Both the position numbers and the translations under genes were made by a program. Of a stretch of DNA of 61,632 bases, positions 19,128-27,630 are shown piece after piece. The stretch spans positions 1 through 61,632 of the forward strand of contig CAKZXA010000012.1 of the NCBI GenBank assembly GCA_937922045.1, read 5' to 3'. Each line of letters starts with the position of its first letter. The first letter of the stretch is position 1. The notes below the pieces were generated by a model, which was not told the origin of the DNA, made no database searches, and saw only the letters and a program-made list of their open reading frames with translations. The stretch is from an uncultured Acidimicrobiales bacterium. GTDB lineage: Bacteria; Actinomycetota; Acidimicrobiia; Acidimicrobiales; SZUA-35.

Positions 19128-19874
19128 TCAGATCAGCTGTACCAGATCACGGTAGGGATCGAGCCGGGGATTGCCTGGTTCCAGCTCGGTAACCAGGATC
19201 GACACATTGCTTAGTTCGAAACATCGGGCAGGTGAGCGGTGGCCAAGTTTCGACGAATCGACGGCAAGGACCACTTCACTGGCCGAGGCTGCGAGGGCCA
19301 ACTTGACCTCAGCTTCGGCCAACGAGACCTCGCTTGAACCCAGATCGGGGTCGAGCGCGGCCGCGCTGACGAAGAAACGGCGAAGCAGCAGCTGATCTCC
19401 GGCTCGAACAGCCAGCGGGCCAATGAGGCTGCCGGTCTCAGCGTTCAAGGCGCCACCGGTAAGCAGCGCCGTCACGCCAGGGTGTGTGTGAAGTGAGCGA
19501 AAGGTGTCTGGACCATTGGTCAGCACCGTTAGATCCCGAGCCGAGCTGAGCCTGGCGGCGAGCCGTTGCATCGTCGTCGATGCGTCGATCCCGATCGCAC
19601 CACCCGCCCCCACCAGCTCTATCAACTTCTCAGAGATGCGGGCCTTAGCCTTGGCGTGATGGTCGTATCGTTCGGCGAACTGCTGGGGCCCGATGGCCGT
19701 TGCCCCTCCTCGAACCCTATGGGCGACCCCCTCACCCACGAGCACATCGAGATCTCGCCGGATGGTCATCTTGCTGACCGCGTGCTCGGCTGCAAGCTCA
19801 ACAATTTCTACCGCACCGGTGACATCCAGGCGACGACGGATGCTCTCTAATCGTTCGATTCCATCGAGATTCAA
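19128..19874 (-). CDS. DeoR-family transcriptional regulator of the rhamnose operon
   Basis: A 248-residue DeoR-type regulator. The TTG at 19874 is chosen because GAGGAG lies 8 nt upstream and it begins the usual N-terminus (LNLDGIERLESIRRRL). The helix-turn-helix spans about residues 18-55 (VEIVELAAEHAVSKMTIRRDLDVL). The C-terminal sugar-phosphate sensor domain shows IGIDASTTMQRLAARL, VLTNG, TGG and FFVSAAALD, the standard DeoR ligand-site motifs. Effectors are typically phosphorylated sugars, so rhamnulose 1-phosphate is a reasonable inference. It is the first gene of the minus-strand rhamnose cluster, 142 nt before the ATPase start. Confidence 0.88.
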   Translation of the reverse strand: MNLDGIERLESIRRRLDVTGAVEIVELAAEHAVSKMTIRRDLDVLVGEGVAHRVRGGATAIGPQQFAERYDHHAKAKARISEKLIELVGAGGAIGIDASTTMQRLAARLSSARDLTVLTNGPDTFRSLHTHPGVTALLTGGALNAETGSLIGPLAVRAGDQLLLRRFFVSAAALDPDLGSSEVSLAEAEVKLALAASASEVVLAVDSSKLGHRSPARCFELSNVSILVTELEPGNPRLDPYRDLVQLI

Positions 19875-19956
19875 GCTGGCTGCTCCTCGGAGTCCGGCGA
19901 CGGCCACGAACCGTATCTGGAGATGGCCGGAATCGTCTATCAACCAGGACAAAGAC

Positions 19957-20033
19957 CTAGGTGCCCGCTTCCTTCGGGTCAAGGCCACACCCGCCTACCC
20001 AAAAAATCAACAGTCCCAGCCTCGGGCGCCTAG
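19957..20033. promoter_or_regulatory. Long-spaced inverted repeat upstream of the DeoR gene
   Basis: CTAGGTGCCCG at 19957-19967 is mirrored by CGGGCGCCTAG at 20023-20033, an 11-bp inverted repeat with one mismatch and a 55-bp spacer. It lies in the only sizeable spacer upstream of the rhamnose regulator gene. Paired distant operators that loop DNA are known for sugar repressors. It could equally be an accident of GC-rich DNA. Confidence 0.3.
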
Positions 20034-20048
20034 CCGACGCCGTCGGGC

Positions 20049-21176
20049 CTAGGCCGAGATGGCGTCGAGTACCGACGCCAGCGAAGCCACCGTACGATCG
20101 ATATCGGTGATTTTGTCGAGACCGAACAGCCCGATCCGGAAGGTCGAGAAATCATCGGGCTCGCCGATCATAAGGGGCACACCACCCGCCACCTGGATGC
20201 CGGCTTCGGCGAAGCGTTTACCGGACTTGATGTCAGGGACATCGGTGTAGGAGACAACAACCCCAGGCGCCTGGAAGCCTTCGGCCGCAACGGAAACAAA
20301 GCCGTTCGACTCCAACAGTTCACGGACGCGGGCTCCCAGTTCGGTGAGGCCCGTTCTGGCATTATCGAAGCCGAAAACCTCGGTCTCCTTCATCACGTCT
20401 CGAAAGACCCGGAGGGAATCGGTTGGCATGGTTGCGTGGTAGGCATGCCCTCCTGATTCGTAGGTTGACATGATGCTGTGCCACTTGCCGAGATCGCACG
20501 AGAAGCTCGTGCTGGTGGTTTCGGCCAGACGGGCAATAGCGGCGTCCGAAAGCATCACCAACCCAGCACACGGCGGGCCACTCCAACCCTTCTGCGGGGC
20601 CGAGCACAACACATCGACACCGAGAGCGTTCATGTCGACCCAGATGGTGCCCGAGGCAATGCAATCGAGAACGAACAGCCCGCCGACAGCGTGGGTGGCC
20701 TCAGCTACAGCCTCGATGTAGTCGTCGGGCAGGATCATGCCGCACGAGGTTTCGACGTGGGGGGCAAACACAACGGCTGGTTTCTCGGTCGCGATTGAGG
20801 CCCGCACCTCATCGATCGGCGGCGGAGCGAACGGGGCTGAAGATGTGCCGTCGGAACGGGCATTGAGAACGGTATGGGAAGCGGCGATGGAGCCAGCCTC
20901 CAAGATCTGCGTCCAGCGGTAGCTGAAGAAGCCGTTGCGGATCACGAGACAGTGGGCGTCGGTGGCGAACTGGCGGGCCACGGCTTCCATCCCGTAGGTG
21001 CCACTGCCGGGAACGACGACGGCGCTCGCCGCGCCATACACCGATTTCAAGGTGGAGGAGATGTCTCTCATCACGCCCTGGAAGGTGGCCGACATGTGGT
21101 TGACGGCTCGGTCGGTGTAAACGACCGAGTATTCCAAGAGGCCGTCGGGATCGACGTTGGGTAGTAGTCCAGGCAT
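20049..21176 (-). CDS. Class V aminotransferase (alanine-glyoxylate / serine-type)
   Basis: A 375-residue PLP enzyme when started at the ATG at 21176, which follows AAGGAGC by about 7 nt; the frame is open upstream. Family features are VPGSGTYGMEAV, the PLP-contacting Asp171 in VLDCIASG and Lys196 in SAPQKGWSGPP, which forms the internal aldimine. Such enzymes transfer amino groups between small amino acids and glyoxylate or pyruvate, or act as cysteine desulfurase-like enzymes; the APHVETSCG segment and overall length favour the AGT/SGAT branch. It is just upstream of the rhamnose regulator on the same strand but separated by a possible promoter region, and follows a nitroreductase gene. A role in rhamnose metabolism is not indicated. 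Confidence 0.88.
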   Translation of the reverse strand: MPGLLPNVDPDGLLEYSVVYTDRAVNHMSATFQGVMRDISSTLKSVYGAASAVVVPGSGTYGMEAVARQFATDAHCLVIRNGFFSYRWTQILEAGSIAASHTVLNARSDGTSSAPFAPPPIDEVRASIATEKPAVVFAPHVETSCGMILPDDYIEAVAEATHAVGGLFVLDCIASGTIWVDMNALGVDVLCSAPQKGWSGPPCAGLVMLSDAAIARLAETTSTSFSCDLGKWHSIMSTYESGGHAYHATMPTDSLRVFRDVMKETEVFGFDNARTGLTELGARVRELLESNGFVSVAAEGFQAPGVVVSYTDVPDIKSGKRFAEAGIQVAGGVPLMIGEPDDFSTFRIGLFGLDKITDIDRTVASLASVLDAISA

Positions 21177-21243
21177 GATGCTTGCTCCTTGCAGCTTGAC
21201 TTTGAACTCTAGGGCTCGCTTTGGTGAGACATCCACTTAAGCC

Positions 21244-21909
21244 CTACGAGACGAAGCTGGCTACGGCTTCCAAGGGCTCGCGCGGCATGCGGACGGTATT
21301 GATCACGTCGTCGGTGTCGGTGTAGCCGAACGACATGCCGAACAGGATGCCGTTACCTTCGGGGATGTCGGCCACCTCCCGTGCGGTGTCGGCGTATTGG
21401 GCGAGCGCTCCTTGAGCGATGGAACCGATGCCTCGCTCCACCATCAGGAGCGTCACGGTTTGCAACAAGATGCCAACGTCGACTGCGCTCGATACGCCCA
21501 GCACCCGGGGCATGGAGAAAAACGCGGCGTGGGGGGCTCCGAACAGTTCGAAGTTTTTGCGGGCGATTCGCGCTCGACCTTCACGGTCGGCTCGTTCGAC
21601 ACCCATCGTTTCGTAGTAGGAGTAGCCACAGGCCCGACGCCGATCCATCAGGGCATCGGGGAGCGGGTCGGCCGGGAGCGGGAAGTCTCGTTCGCCGCGG
21701 TCGCCCGAGTCGAACCGCTCGCACAGTCGACGCCGAAGTTCGTCGCAAGCCTCCCCGCTAACCACAGCGATATGCCAGGGCTGGCTATTGGTGCCTGATT
21801 GGGCCAGGCGAGCCAGGTCAAAGACCTCACCGATCAGCTCATCGGGGAGCGGTTCGGGCAGGTAGGCCCGAACCGAGTATCGACTTTGTAACGCCGTGAT
21901 CACATCCAT
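21244..21909 (-). CDS. Nitroreductase-family FMN oxidoreductase
   Basis: A 221-residue FMN-dependent oxidoreductase. The N-terminal SRYSVRAYLPEPLP motif binds the FMN phosphate, and LARLAQSGTNSQPWHIAVV is the second FMN contact. The C-terminal half carries GVSSAVDVGILLQTVTLLMVERGIGSIAQGA, the usual helix bundle, and EGNGILFGMSFGYTD. Members reduce nitroaromatics, quinones or enones with NAD(P)H. It is 67 nt upstream of the aminotransferase gene on the same strand, possibly co-transcribed. The physiological substrate is unknown. Confidence 0.88.
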   Translation of the reverse strand: MDVITALQSRYSVRAYLPEPLPDELIGEVFDLARLAQSGTNSQPWHIAVVSGEACDELRRRLCERFDSGDRGERDFPLPADPLPDALMDRRRACGYSYYETMGVERADREGRARIARKNFELFGAPHAAFFSMPRVLGVSSAVDVGILLQTVTLLMVERGIGSIAQGALAQYADTAREVADIPEGNGILFGMSFGYTDTDDVINTVRMPREPLEAVASFVS

Positions 21910-21954
21910 ACTTCATAACTAGCCGCTGGGCAGACCAATCGGCCAGTCGGCCAG

Positions 21955-23424
21955 TTAGGTCGGATTGATGCCTTGACCTGGGGTGAGAATGTTGTTGGGA
22001 TCGTGGCGTCGTTTGGCGTCGATCAGCACCGAGTAGACCGTGCCGTAGTGGGCTTCCCATTCAGCCGGGGTGGTGTCGAGTGCGCCAACAGGATAGAAGG
22101 TGCCATCCCTGCTCACCGCACCCTCGTAGAGTTCTCGATTCTCGGCCAGCAAGGTGTCGGTAAGCGAGGGATCGAAGGGGAAGCGGAGAATGTCGAAGGC
22201 CCACGCGATCTCGCCATCCGGAACCCGGGCCAGCGGCCTTTCGAGCAGTGAGGTGCGGAAGGGGTAGAGCAGGACGAGGCCAGCGCCGATACCGGCCGGG
22301 CTTAGCAGTGGCAGCATCACGTTGGTGACGTAGTCTTCCAGGCTGTCATCGTCCAGGAAGAGGTCGGACCAGGGGTGTGGCGTGTCCCACAAGCCAGCGG
22401 CTCGCAGCTGCACCTCAGCAAACCCGACTCGTCCCAGCCACACGGCGTAGGGGAAATCGGTTGTGGTCGTGCCCAGATCAGGGGAAAGACCAGCAAGCAG
22501 GGTTTCGTCGTCGGGGGTCGTTGGTGGCGTGTAGTAGGCGCCCACCTCGATCTTGAACTGCCAGCCGCCGGCGCCATCGGCCACCACCTGGCCTTCGTGA
22601 TAACCGAATCGGGCGTCGGTTACGAGTGTCCGCTGATCGGCGGCGAAATCGGCCACGTTGCTGTAGGTCAGTTCATAGATTCGAACCAGGGCTGGCGCTG
22701 GGCCGAGTCGCACCTGAGCTTGGGTGATGATGGCGGCCTGTCCCAACCCACCGAGCGAGGCATCGAACAGCGCCGACTTGCGGGTCGGCGAGATGTTGCG
22801 ATTGATCTGCCCCTTGCCGGTTACCACGGTGAGCGCATCGACGTTGTCGACGACCATGCCAACCTGGTTCATGTTGCCCCCGATGCCGCCGACGGCGAGC
22901 ACGCCCCCGATCGATAGTTCGAGGTAGTCGGTGAGCACCAATGGGGTCAAGCCTCGCTCACCAGCAGCGACCAACAGATCCGACCACTTCACCCCTGCGT
23001 CGACGACCGCGTAGTCCTCACCGATGTCGTGAATCGTCGACAAGCCGTTCATGTCGATGATCACCCCTCCCTCGACTTGGCCCTCACCCAACACGGCGTG
23101 GGCTTGGCCTCGCGCCGCTACCGACAAGCCGACCTTGTTGGCCCAGCGGATGAGGGTGGCGATGTCGCTGGTCGATTCAGCCCTGAACACGGCCCACGGA
23201 GTGCGGGACACGATGTGGCCGAAATCGTCGGCCGCCGCGGCCAGGGAGGCAGCATCGGTGACGAGGCGATCCCGGATCTGAGGTGGTACCGGCACGACGC
23301 CGGGCGCGTCTTTCGCGATGGTCGAGGCGTTGGCCGCGGTCAGCCACTCCTGGTTGGTTTGATCCCATGCCAGCGCTGCCATTGCGGCTGCTCCAGAAGC
23401 AAGTACCTGCCTGCGGGTTGTCAT
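21955..23424 (-). CDS. Tat-exported FAD-linked oxidase (cytokinin dehydrogenase/BBE-like)
   Basis: A 489-residue flavoprotein. The N-terminus MTTRRQVLASGAAAMAALAW is a Tat signal, so it is folded with FAD before export. The FAD-binding type 4 (PCMH) domain covers about residues 70-245, with WAVFRAESTSDIATLIRWA, the pyrophosphate loop VAARGQAHAVLGEG and ELSIGGVLAVGGIGG. The C-terminal substrate domain ends with HYGTVYSVLIDAKRRHDPNNILTPGQG, typical of cytokinin dehydrogenase and related oxidases. The His that anchors FAD covalently is plausibly the one in GQAHAV. It probably oxidises an amine, sugar or alcohol outside the membrane. It is 45 nt upstream of the nitroreductase gene. Confidence 0.87.
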   Translation of the reverse strand: MTTRRQVLASGAAAMAALAWDQTNQEWLTAANASTIAKDAPGVVPVPPQIRDRLVTDAASLAAAADDFGHIVSRTPWAVFRAESTSDIATLIRWANKVGLSVAARGQAHAVLGEGQVEGGVIIDMNGLSTIHDIGEDYAVVDAGVKWSDLLVAAGERGLTPLVLTDYLELSIGGVLAVGGIGGNMNQVGMVVDNVDALTVVTGKGQINRNISPTRKSALFDASLGGLGQAAIITQAQVRLGPAPALVRIYELTYSNVADFAADQRTLVTDARFGYHEGQVVADGAGGWQFKIEVGAYYTPPTTPDDETLLAGLSPDLGTTTTDFPYAVWLGRVGFAEVQLRAAGLWDTPHPWSDLFLDDDSLEDYVTNVMLPLLSPAGIGAGLVLLYPFRTSLLERPLARVPDGEIAWAFDILRFPFDPSLTDTLLAENRELYEGAVSRDGTFYPVGALDTTPAEWEAHYGTVYSVLIDAKRRHDPNNILTPGQGINPT

Positions 23425-23518
23425 CGCTTGCCCTCGTTTATCGGTTGGTGTGCGGACGGACCCCTGAACTCTAGGACGGCATTCGACCGCACATCAATTG
23501 GGGCCAGCATCGGTTGTC

Positions 23519-23935
23519 TGTTCGGTGCCGGGCGACGCCCGTGTCGACGTCGAAGCCAACGCTCGGGAGATGCTGCGGGGCGCTTTCGATTTCGGTGTCA
23601 CCCACTTCGATTTGGCCAACAACTATGGGCCGCCACCGGGGTCGGCTACTTCGACATCTTCTATTCGCACCGCTACGACCCTGATACACCGTTGGAAGAG
23701 ACGATGGGTGCGCTCGACACCACCCCGTGTCTCATCCATCAACCCTCGTACTCGATGCTCAACCGTTGGGTCGAAGAAGACCTGCTCGAAAGGTTGGGCG
23801 ATCTCGGCATTGGCTGCATCGCGTTCTCCCCGCTGGCTCAAGGCATGTTGTCGACGAAGTATCTCGGCGGGCTGCCCGAAGGCTCCCGGGCCACCAAGGG
23901 AACCTCGCTCAGTCCCGACCTCAGGCTTCGACGAG
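23519..23935 (+). pseudogene. Decayed aldo/keto reductase with two internal deletions and a frameshift
   Basis: Fragments of a YghZ/Kv-beta-type aldo/keto reductase are readable on the plus strand. The first piece (GAFDFGVTHFDLANNYGPP, about 23580-23635) sits in one frame. After a deletion that removes the catalytic Lys region, the second piece (GYFDIFYSHRYDPDTPLEETMGALD) continues in another frame. A further in-frame loss joins GALDT directly to PCLIHQPSYSMLNRWVEEDLLE and FSPLAQGMLSTKYLGGLPEG. The N-terminus and C-terminus are missing; the relic runs into the end of the GH16 gene. It cannot encode a functional reductase. Confidence 0.75.
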
Positions 23936-23938
23936 CCG

Positions 23939-25633
23939 CTACAGGTCGTAGATGCGGACATAGTCGAGCTGGTACGAGGTCGAGCCGGATTCGTCCAGAG
24001 CGGTCGAGCCGAGTGGGCCACCCCAGTTGCCACCGAGCGCCAGGTTGATCTTGATCTGGTTGATGCTGGCCGATGGGTTGGTGAAGGGGTTGATGCCGTC
24101 GGCGGTCTTGAGGGTTCGAGGGTCGATCGAGGCTGCGAGCTTGCCGTCGACGAACCAGCGGAGTTCGGTCACCGTCCAGTCGAAGGCAAAGGTGTGCCAT
24201 TCGTTGGCCATGTTGATGTTCGACTTCGCCGACCAGTGCTGGTGATGGTTTGATTCGTTGAGCCAGTGGATCGAGTGGTGCGATCGGTACTGATCTTTCG
24301 ACACCCACTCGAGCACGTCGAGCTCTCCGCCCTTTGGCCATCCGCCACCATTCCAGCTTGAGGCCCAGAAGGCGGGCCAGAGGCCACCCATGTCGGACGT
24401 GTTGGCGACGTTCATGCGAGCTCGGAACTCGATCCGTTGGCCGGGCGTGTAGCTGAGCCCGGACGACCGCACCATGCCGCTGGTTACCTCTCGAACATCG
24501 CCGCTGATGCACTCGGCCTGCTTGCGCTGGGCCCGGAGCGTAAGAGCGCCGTTCTCGACTGAAACCTGTTCCGGCATGTAGCACTGCAGCTCATTATTGC
24601 CGTCGCCGTAGGTGGAGAACTCGGGGCGCCACCGGCTTGTGTTGAGCGATGAAAAGTTGTCTTCGAAGACGAGTCGCATGCCAGCCGAGGTGGTGGTTGT
24701 GGGCTGGACCGTCGTGGTGGGTCGGGTCGTCGTTGTTGTTGGGGCTGCCGTGGTCGGGGCCGCTGTCGTCGGAGCTGCGGTTGTGGTGGTTGGGGCTGCG
24801 GTCGTTGGGCGAGCAGTGGTCGGTGTTATCGCTGGTGTTGTCGTTGGTGTTGTCGCTGGTGTTGACCAACTGAAGCTTGACGTTGTGGATGTTCGTCGGG
24901 TTGTGGTGATCGACGGCTCAACGACCGTTGGTGCAGCGGTTGTCGGCGACCAAACCGATGGTGTCGTCGTCGATGATGAACGCCGAATCGTGATGGGCGT
25001 TGATGTGATGGGCGTTGATGTGATGGTCGAGCTTGTGCTGGTCGGGGAGTAGGTGGGCACGAAGATGGGGTACCAATCACCGGCCGTCGTCTCACCAACC
25101 GTCGTCGAGGTAGAGGGCGAGGTAGAGGGCGAGGAAGCGATCGCAATTTTCGTCGTCGTTGTCTCACGGTTGCTGGATTCAGGGTTGCTGGTCGACGTTT
25201 TCTCGTAGCCCTCGAAGGGCCGGGTTGTCGTCGTCGATGAGATCGTGTCGTCCGCGGCGGGCGCCGTGACCAGATCGCTGACGAGCGCGAGCTCGGTCGG
25301 CAAGGTCGCCTCGGTCGAGATGGCCTCGAACCTCGTCGTTGCTGGCCCTGTCGTTGGGGTCGCCATGACGTCGCCGGCGGCCGCCAGCGTGGTCTCGGTG
25401 GTCGTCATTGTTTCGTCGGCGAAGGCGAGCAATCTTGGGTTGGTTCCGACCGCCGTCGGCCTATCGATCGGTGTACTGATCGATTGACTCGGTTCGGTGG
25501 CAGGCCCGTCGGCGCTCATCCACCAACCGAAGGGTAGAGCGGCAGTAACCGCCAATGACCCAGCGAGAAGGACTCGTTGGAGCGGGCGGCTTGGGTGGGC
25601 GCCGTCTGTAGTGAGTTTCGAGTTCGTCTGCAC
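23939..25633 (-). CDS. Secreted GH16 family beta-glucanase-like protein with long Thr/Ser-rich linker
   Basis: A 564-residue exported protein. An N-terminal membrane segment (VLLAGSLAVTAALPFGWW) acts as signal or anchor. Residues about 50-310 are a long, low-complexity, Thr/Ser/Pro-rich stalk. Residues about 320-564 are a GH16 domain: FEDNFSSLNTSRW at the start, GLWPAFWASSW, and the catalytic motif E437-L-D439-V-L-E442 with nucleophile E437 and acid/base E442. The end (YQLDYVRIYDL) is the classic GH16 final strand. GH16 enzymes cleave beta-1,3/1,4-glucans, agar or carrageenan; the compact ExDxxE arrangement fits laminarinase-type variation, but the substrate is not settled. Confidence 0.88.
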   Translation of the reverse strand: MQTNSKLTTDGAHPSRPLQRVLLAGSLAVTAALPFGWWMSADGPATEPSQSISTPIDRPTAVGTNPRLLAFADETMTTTETTLAAAGDVMATPTTGPATTRFEAISTEATLPTELALVSDLVTAPAADDTISSTTTTRPFEGYEKTSTSNPESSNRETTTTKIAIASSPSTSPSTSTTVGETTAGDWYPIFVPTYSPTSTSSTITSTPITSTPITIRRSSSTTTPSVWSPTTAAPTVVEPSITTTRRTSTTSSFSWSTPATTPTTTPAITPTTARPTTAAPTTTTAAPTTAAPTTAAPTTTTTRPTTTVQPTTTTSAGMRLVFEDNFSSLNTSRWRPEFSTYGDGNNELQCYMPEQVSVENGALTLRAQRKQAECISGDVREVTSGMVRSSGLSYTPGQRIEFRARMNVANTSDMGGLWPAFWASSWNGGGWPKGGELDVLEWVSKDQYRSHHSIHWLNESNHHQHWSAKSNINMANEWHTFAFDWTVTELRWFVDGKLAASIDPRTLKTADGINPFTNPSASINQIKINLALGGNWGGPLGSTALDESGSTSYQLDYVRIYDL

Positions 25634-25788
25634 GATCGGGAGGCTTTCGGGGAAGGGTTGGGGAGACTGACGTTTACTGCGTGTTCCCTAGTGATCGCCA
25701 AAACTCGACGATCGCCAAATAGGCCGAGCCGCCGTGCCAGGCAAGCGAAAATACCCGTAGCAGCCTCGATTAGGACTGCCGGTGTGCT

Positions 25789-27630
25789 CTAGCCGCTGGT
25801 GCCGCGTTGCCAGGCTTGGTAGAGGGTGGCGTAGACACCGTGCCCGGCTACCAGATCTGCGTGGGAGCCATCTTCCACAACATCGCCCTGATCGAACACG
25901 AGGACACGGTCCGCCGCCTCGGCCGTCGAGAGCCGATGGGCGATGGTGACCACCGTGCGCGACGAGGTCAGCTGGCCTAACGCCCGGCTGATCCTGACCT
26001 CGGTCGCGGGATCGACCGACGAGGTAGCCTCATCGAGCACGAGCAGATCCGGATCGGCGATAGCGGCTCGTACCAGCGTGACGAGTTGGCGCTCACCGAT
26101 CGACAGCGACCCACCCCGTTCCCCGACAGGTGTCTCAATGCCACGGTCGAGCTCGTCCAACCAGTCGCGCAGCCCCAGGTCATCAAAGACGGCCAACACG
26201 TCGGCGTCGGAGGCCTCCGGTTGGCCCATGCGTACGTTGTCGGCGATCGAGCCCCGGAACAGCGAACCTTCTTGCGGAACCATGACCACCCGGTCCCGCA
26301 GAGAGCGGAACGCTACCTCGGCGACATCGAGCCCTCCGATCCTCACCACACCCGACGTTGGATCCATCAACCGACACAGCAACTTGGCGAAGGTCGTCTT
26401 GCCCGACCCGGTTTCGCCCACCACGGCCACGTTGGACCGAGCCTCGATGTGCAGCGACACGTTTCGCACCGCCCGGGTACCGGTTGCGTCGACCGCAACC
26501 TCACCCCGAAGCGGATAGCGGAACTCGACGTCGTCGAATGCAATATCGAGCGGTCCGGCGGGGAGGGGCCGGCCGTCATCACCGGGATCGGCCACGTCGG
26601 GAGGGATAGCCAGCACGTCTAAGACGCGGCGCCAGCCCGCCACCGCCGTCTGAGCTTCGTTCACCGCTTCGCCCAACATCTGAACCGGTTGCACGAACAG
26701 TTGGACCAGGAACAGGAAGGCCACCACCGTTCCCACCGATACCGAACCACCAATCGCTAGCACCGAACCGACGATCAAGGTGAGGGTCAACACCAAGGCC
26801 GACAACAGCTCGCCGGTCCCCGAGAACAGAGCCGATAAACGACCGGCGTGCACGGCGGCCGAACGATGATCCTCGATAGTCACGGCCAGCCGTGTCCGAA
26901 CCCGGTCTTCGATGCCGTAGGCGCGGATAGCGGGAGCACCGACCACAACCTCGGCCAGTACCGCCAGCATGCGTCCCACCCGTTCTCGCACCACGAAGAA
27001 GGCGGCGTCGAGGCGCCGCTGGAACCATCGAATGGTCACCGTGATTAGAGGCACGGTGGCTAGCACCACCAGACCGAGAGGTACTGAGTAGACCAGCATC
27101 ACCACCAGGGCAAGAGTTGCCTGAGCGCTGTTGGTTAGGAGGGTGAGGCCTGCCCATTGCATGAACCGACTGATCTCGTCCACATCCGAGGTGACCCGTG
27201 AAACCAGCGATCCCCGTTGCTCAGAGGCCTGGTGCAGCATCGAAAGGTCGTGGATGTGGCGAAATGATTTCACCCGCAGCCTCGACAAGGCCGTCTCTGA
27301 AACGGTGGCCAGCCGCATGTGCATCAACGACGTCGTGCCCGCAGTGATCAGGACCGCCACCACGGCCAAGCCAACCATGCGGACGACAAAGTCGAGATCG
27401 ACTACAGCCGTGCCATCGGCACCATCGCCAGCCTGGCCCAGATTGAGTCCCCGGTCGAGCACCTGTTGAACGGCGATCGGTACCACCACTCGTCCTGCGG
27501 TGGCGATAAGGGCGAGGAGCAGTGTGCCACCGATCCCAACCCTGAGTTCGGGCGACAGGGCCAGGCCCCGCCGAATGGTGCTCATCGCTCCCGCTCGTTC
27601 GCTGGGTGGATGAGACACGGTGGCGCTCAT
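25789..27630 (-). CDS. ABC exporter half-transporter, catalytically competent NBD
   Basis: A 613-residue TMD-NBD half-transporter. Six hydrophobic helices occupy about residues 28-330; the NBD follows. It has Walker A GETGSGKTT, Walker B LLVLDEATSS with the catalytic Glu, and the switch His in TIAHRLST. However, its signature motif is altered to LSIGE instead of LSGGQ. It overlaps the upstream exporter gene by 4 nt (27627-27630). Together the two form a heterodimeric exporter (TM287/288 or BmrCD type) in which this subunit gives the working Walker A/B site. The cargo is unknown: drugs, lipids or peptides. Confidence 0.92.
   Translation of the reverse strand: MSATVSHPPSERAGAMSTIRRGLALSPELRVGIGGTLLLALIATAGRVVVPIAVQQVLDRGLNLGQAGDGADGTAVVDLDFVVRMVGLAVVAVLITAGTTSLMHMRLATVSETALSRLRVKSFRHIHDLSMLHQASEQRGSLVSRVTSDVDEISRFMQWAGLTLLTNSAQATLALVVMLVYSVPLGLVVLATVPLITVTIRWFQRRLDAAFFVVRERVGRMLAVLAEVVVGAPAIRAYGIEDRVRTRLAVTIEDHRSAAVHAGRLSALFSGTGELLSALVLTLTLIVGSVLAIGGSVSVGTVVAFLFLVQLFVQPVQMLGEAVNEAQTAVAGWRRVLDVLAIPPDVADPGDDGRPLPAGPLDIAFDDVEFRYPLRGEVAVDATGTRAVRNVSLHIEARSNVAVVGETGSGKTTFAKLLCRLMDPTSGVVRIGGLDVAEVAFRSLRDRVVMVPQEGSLFRGSIADNVRMGQPEASDADVLAVFDDLGLRDWLDELDRGIETPVGERGGSLSIGERQLVTLVRAAIADPDLLVLDEATSSVDPATEVRISRALGQLTSSRTVVTIAHRLSTAEAADRVLVFDQGDVVEDGSHADLVAGHGVYATLYQAWQRGTSG

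Noticed and set aside
23029-24048. A 339-codon plus-strand gene
   Set aside because: Its first half is antisense to the FAD oxidase gene and only the region 23640-23935 resembles a protein (the aldo/keto reductase relic); it is not a single gene.
24600-24900. CRISPR-like or microsatellite repeat array
   Set aside because: The repetition is imperfect, codon-phased and encodes the Thr/Pro/Ala linker of the GH16 protein; the same holds for about 55880-56100.
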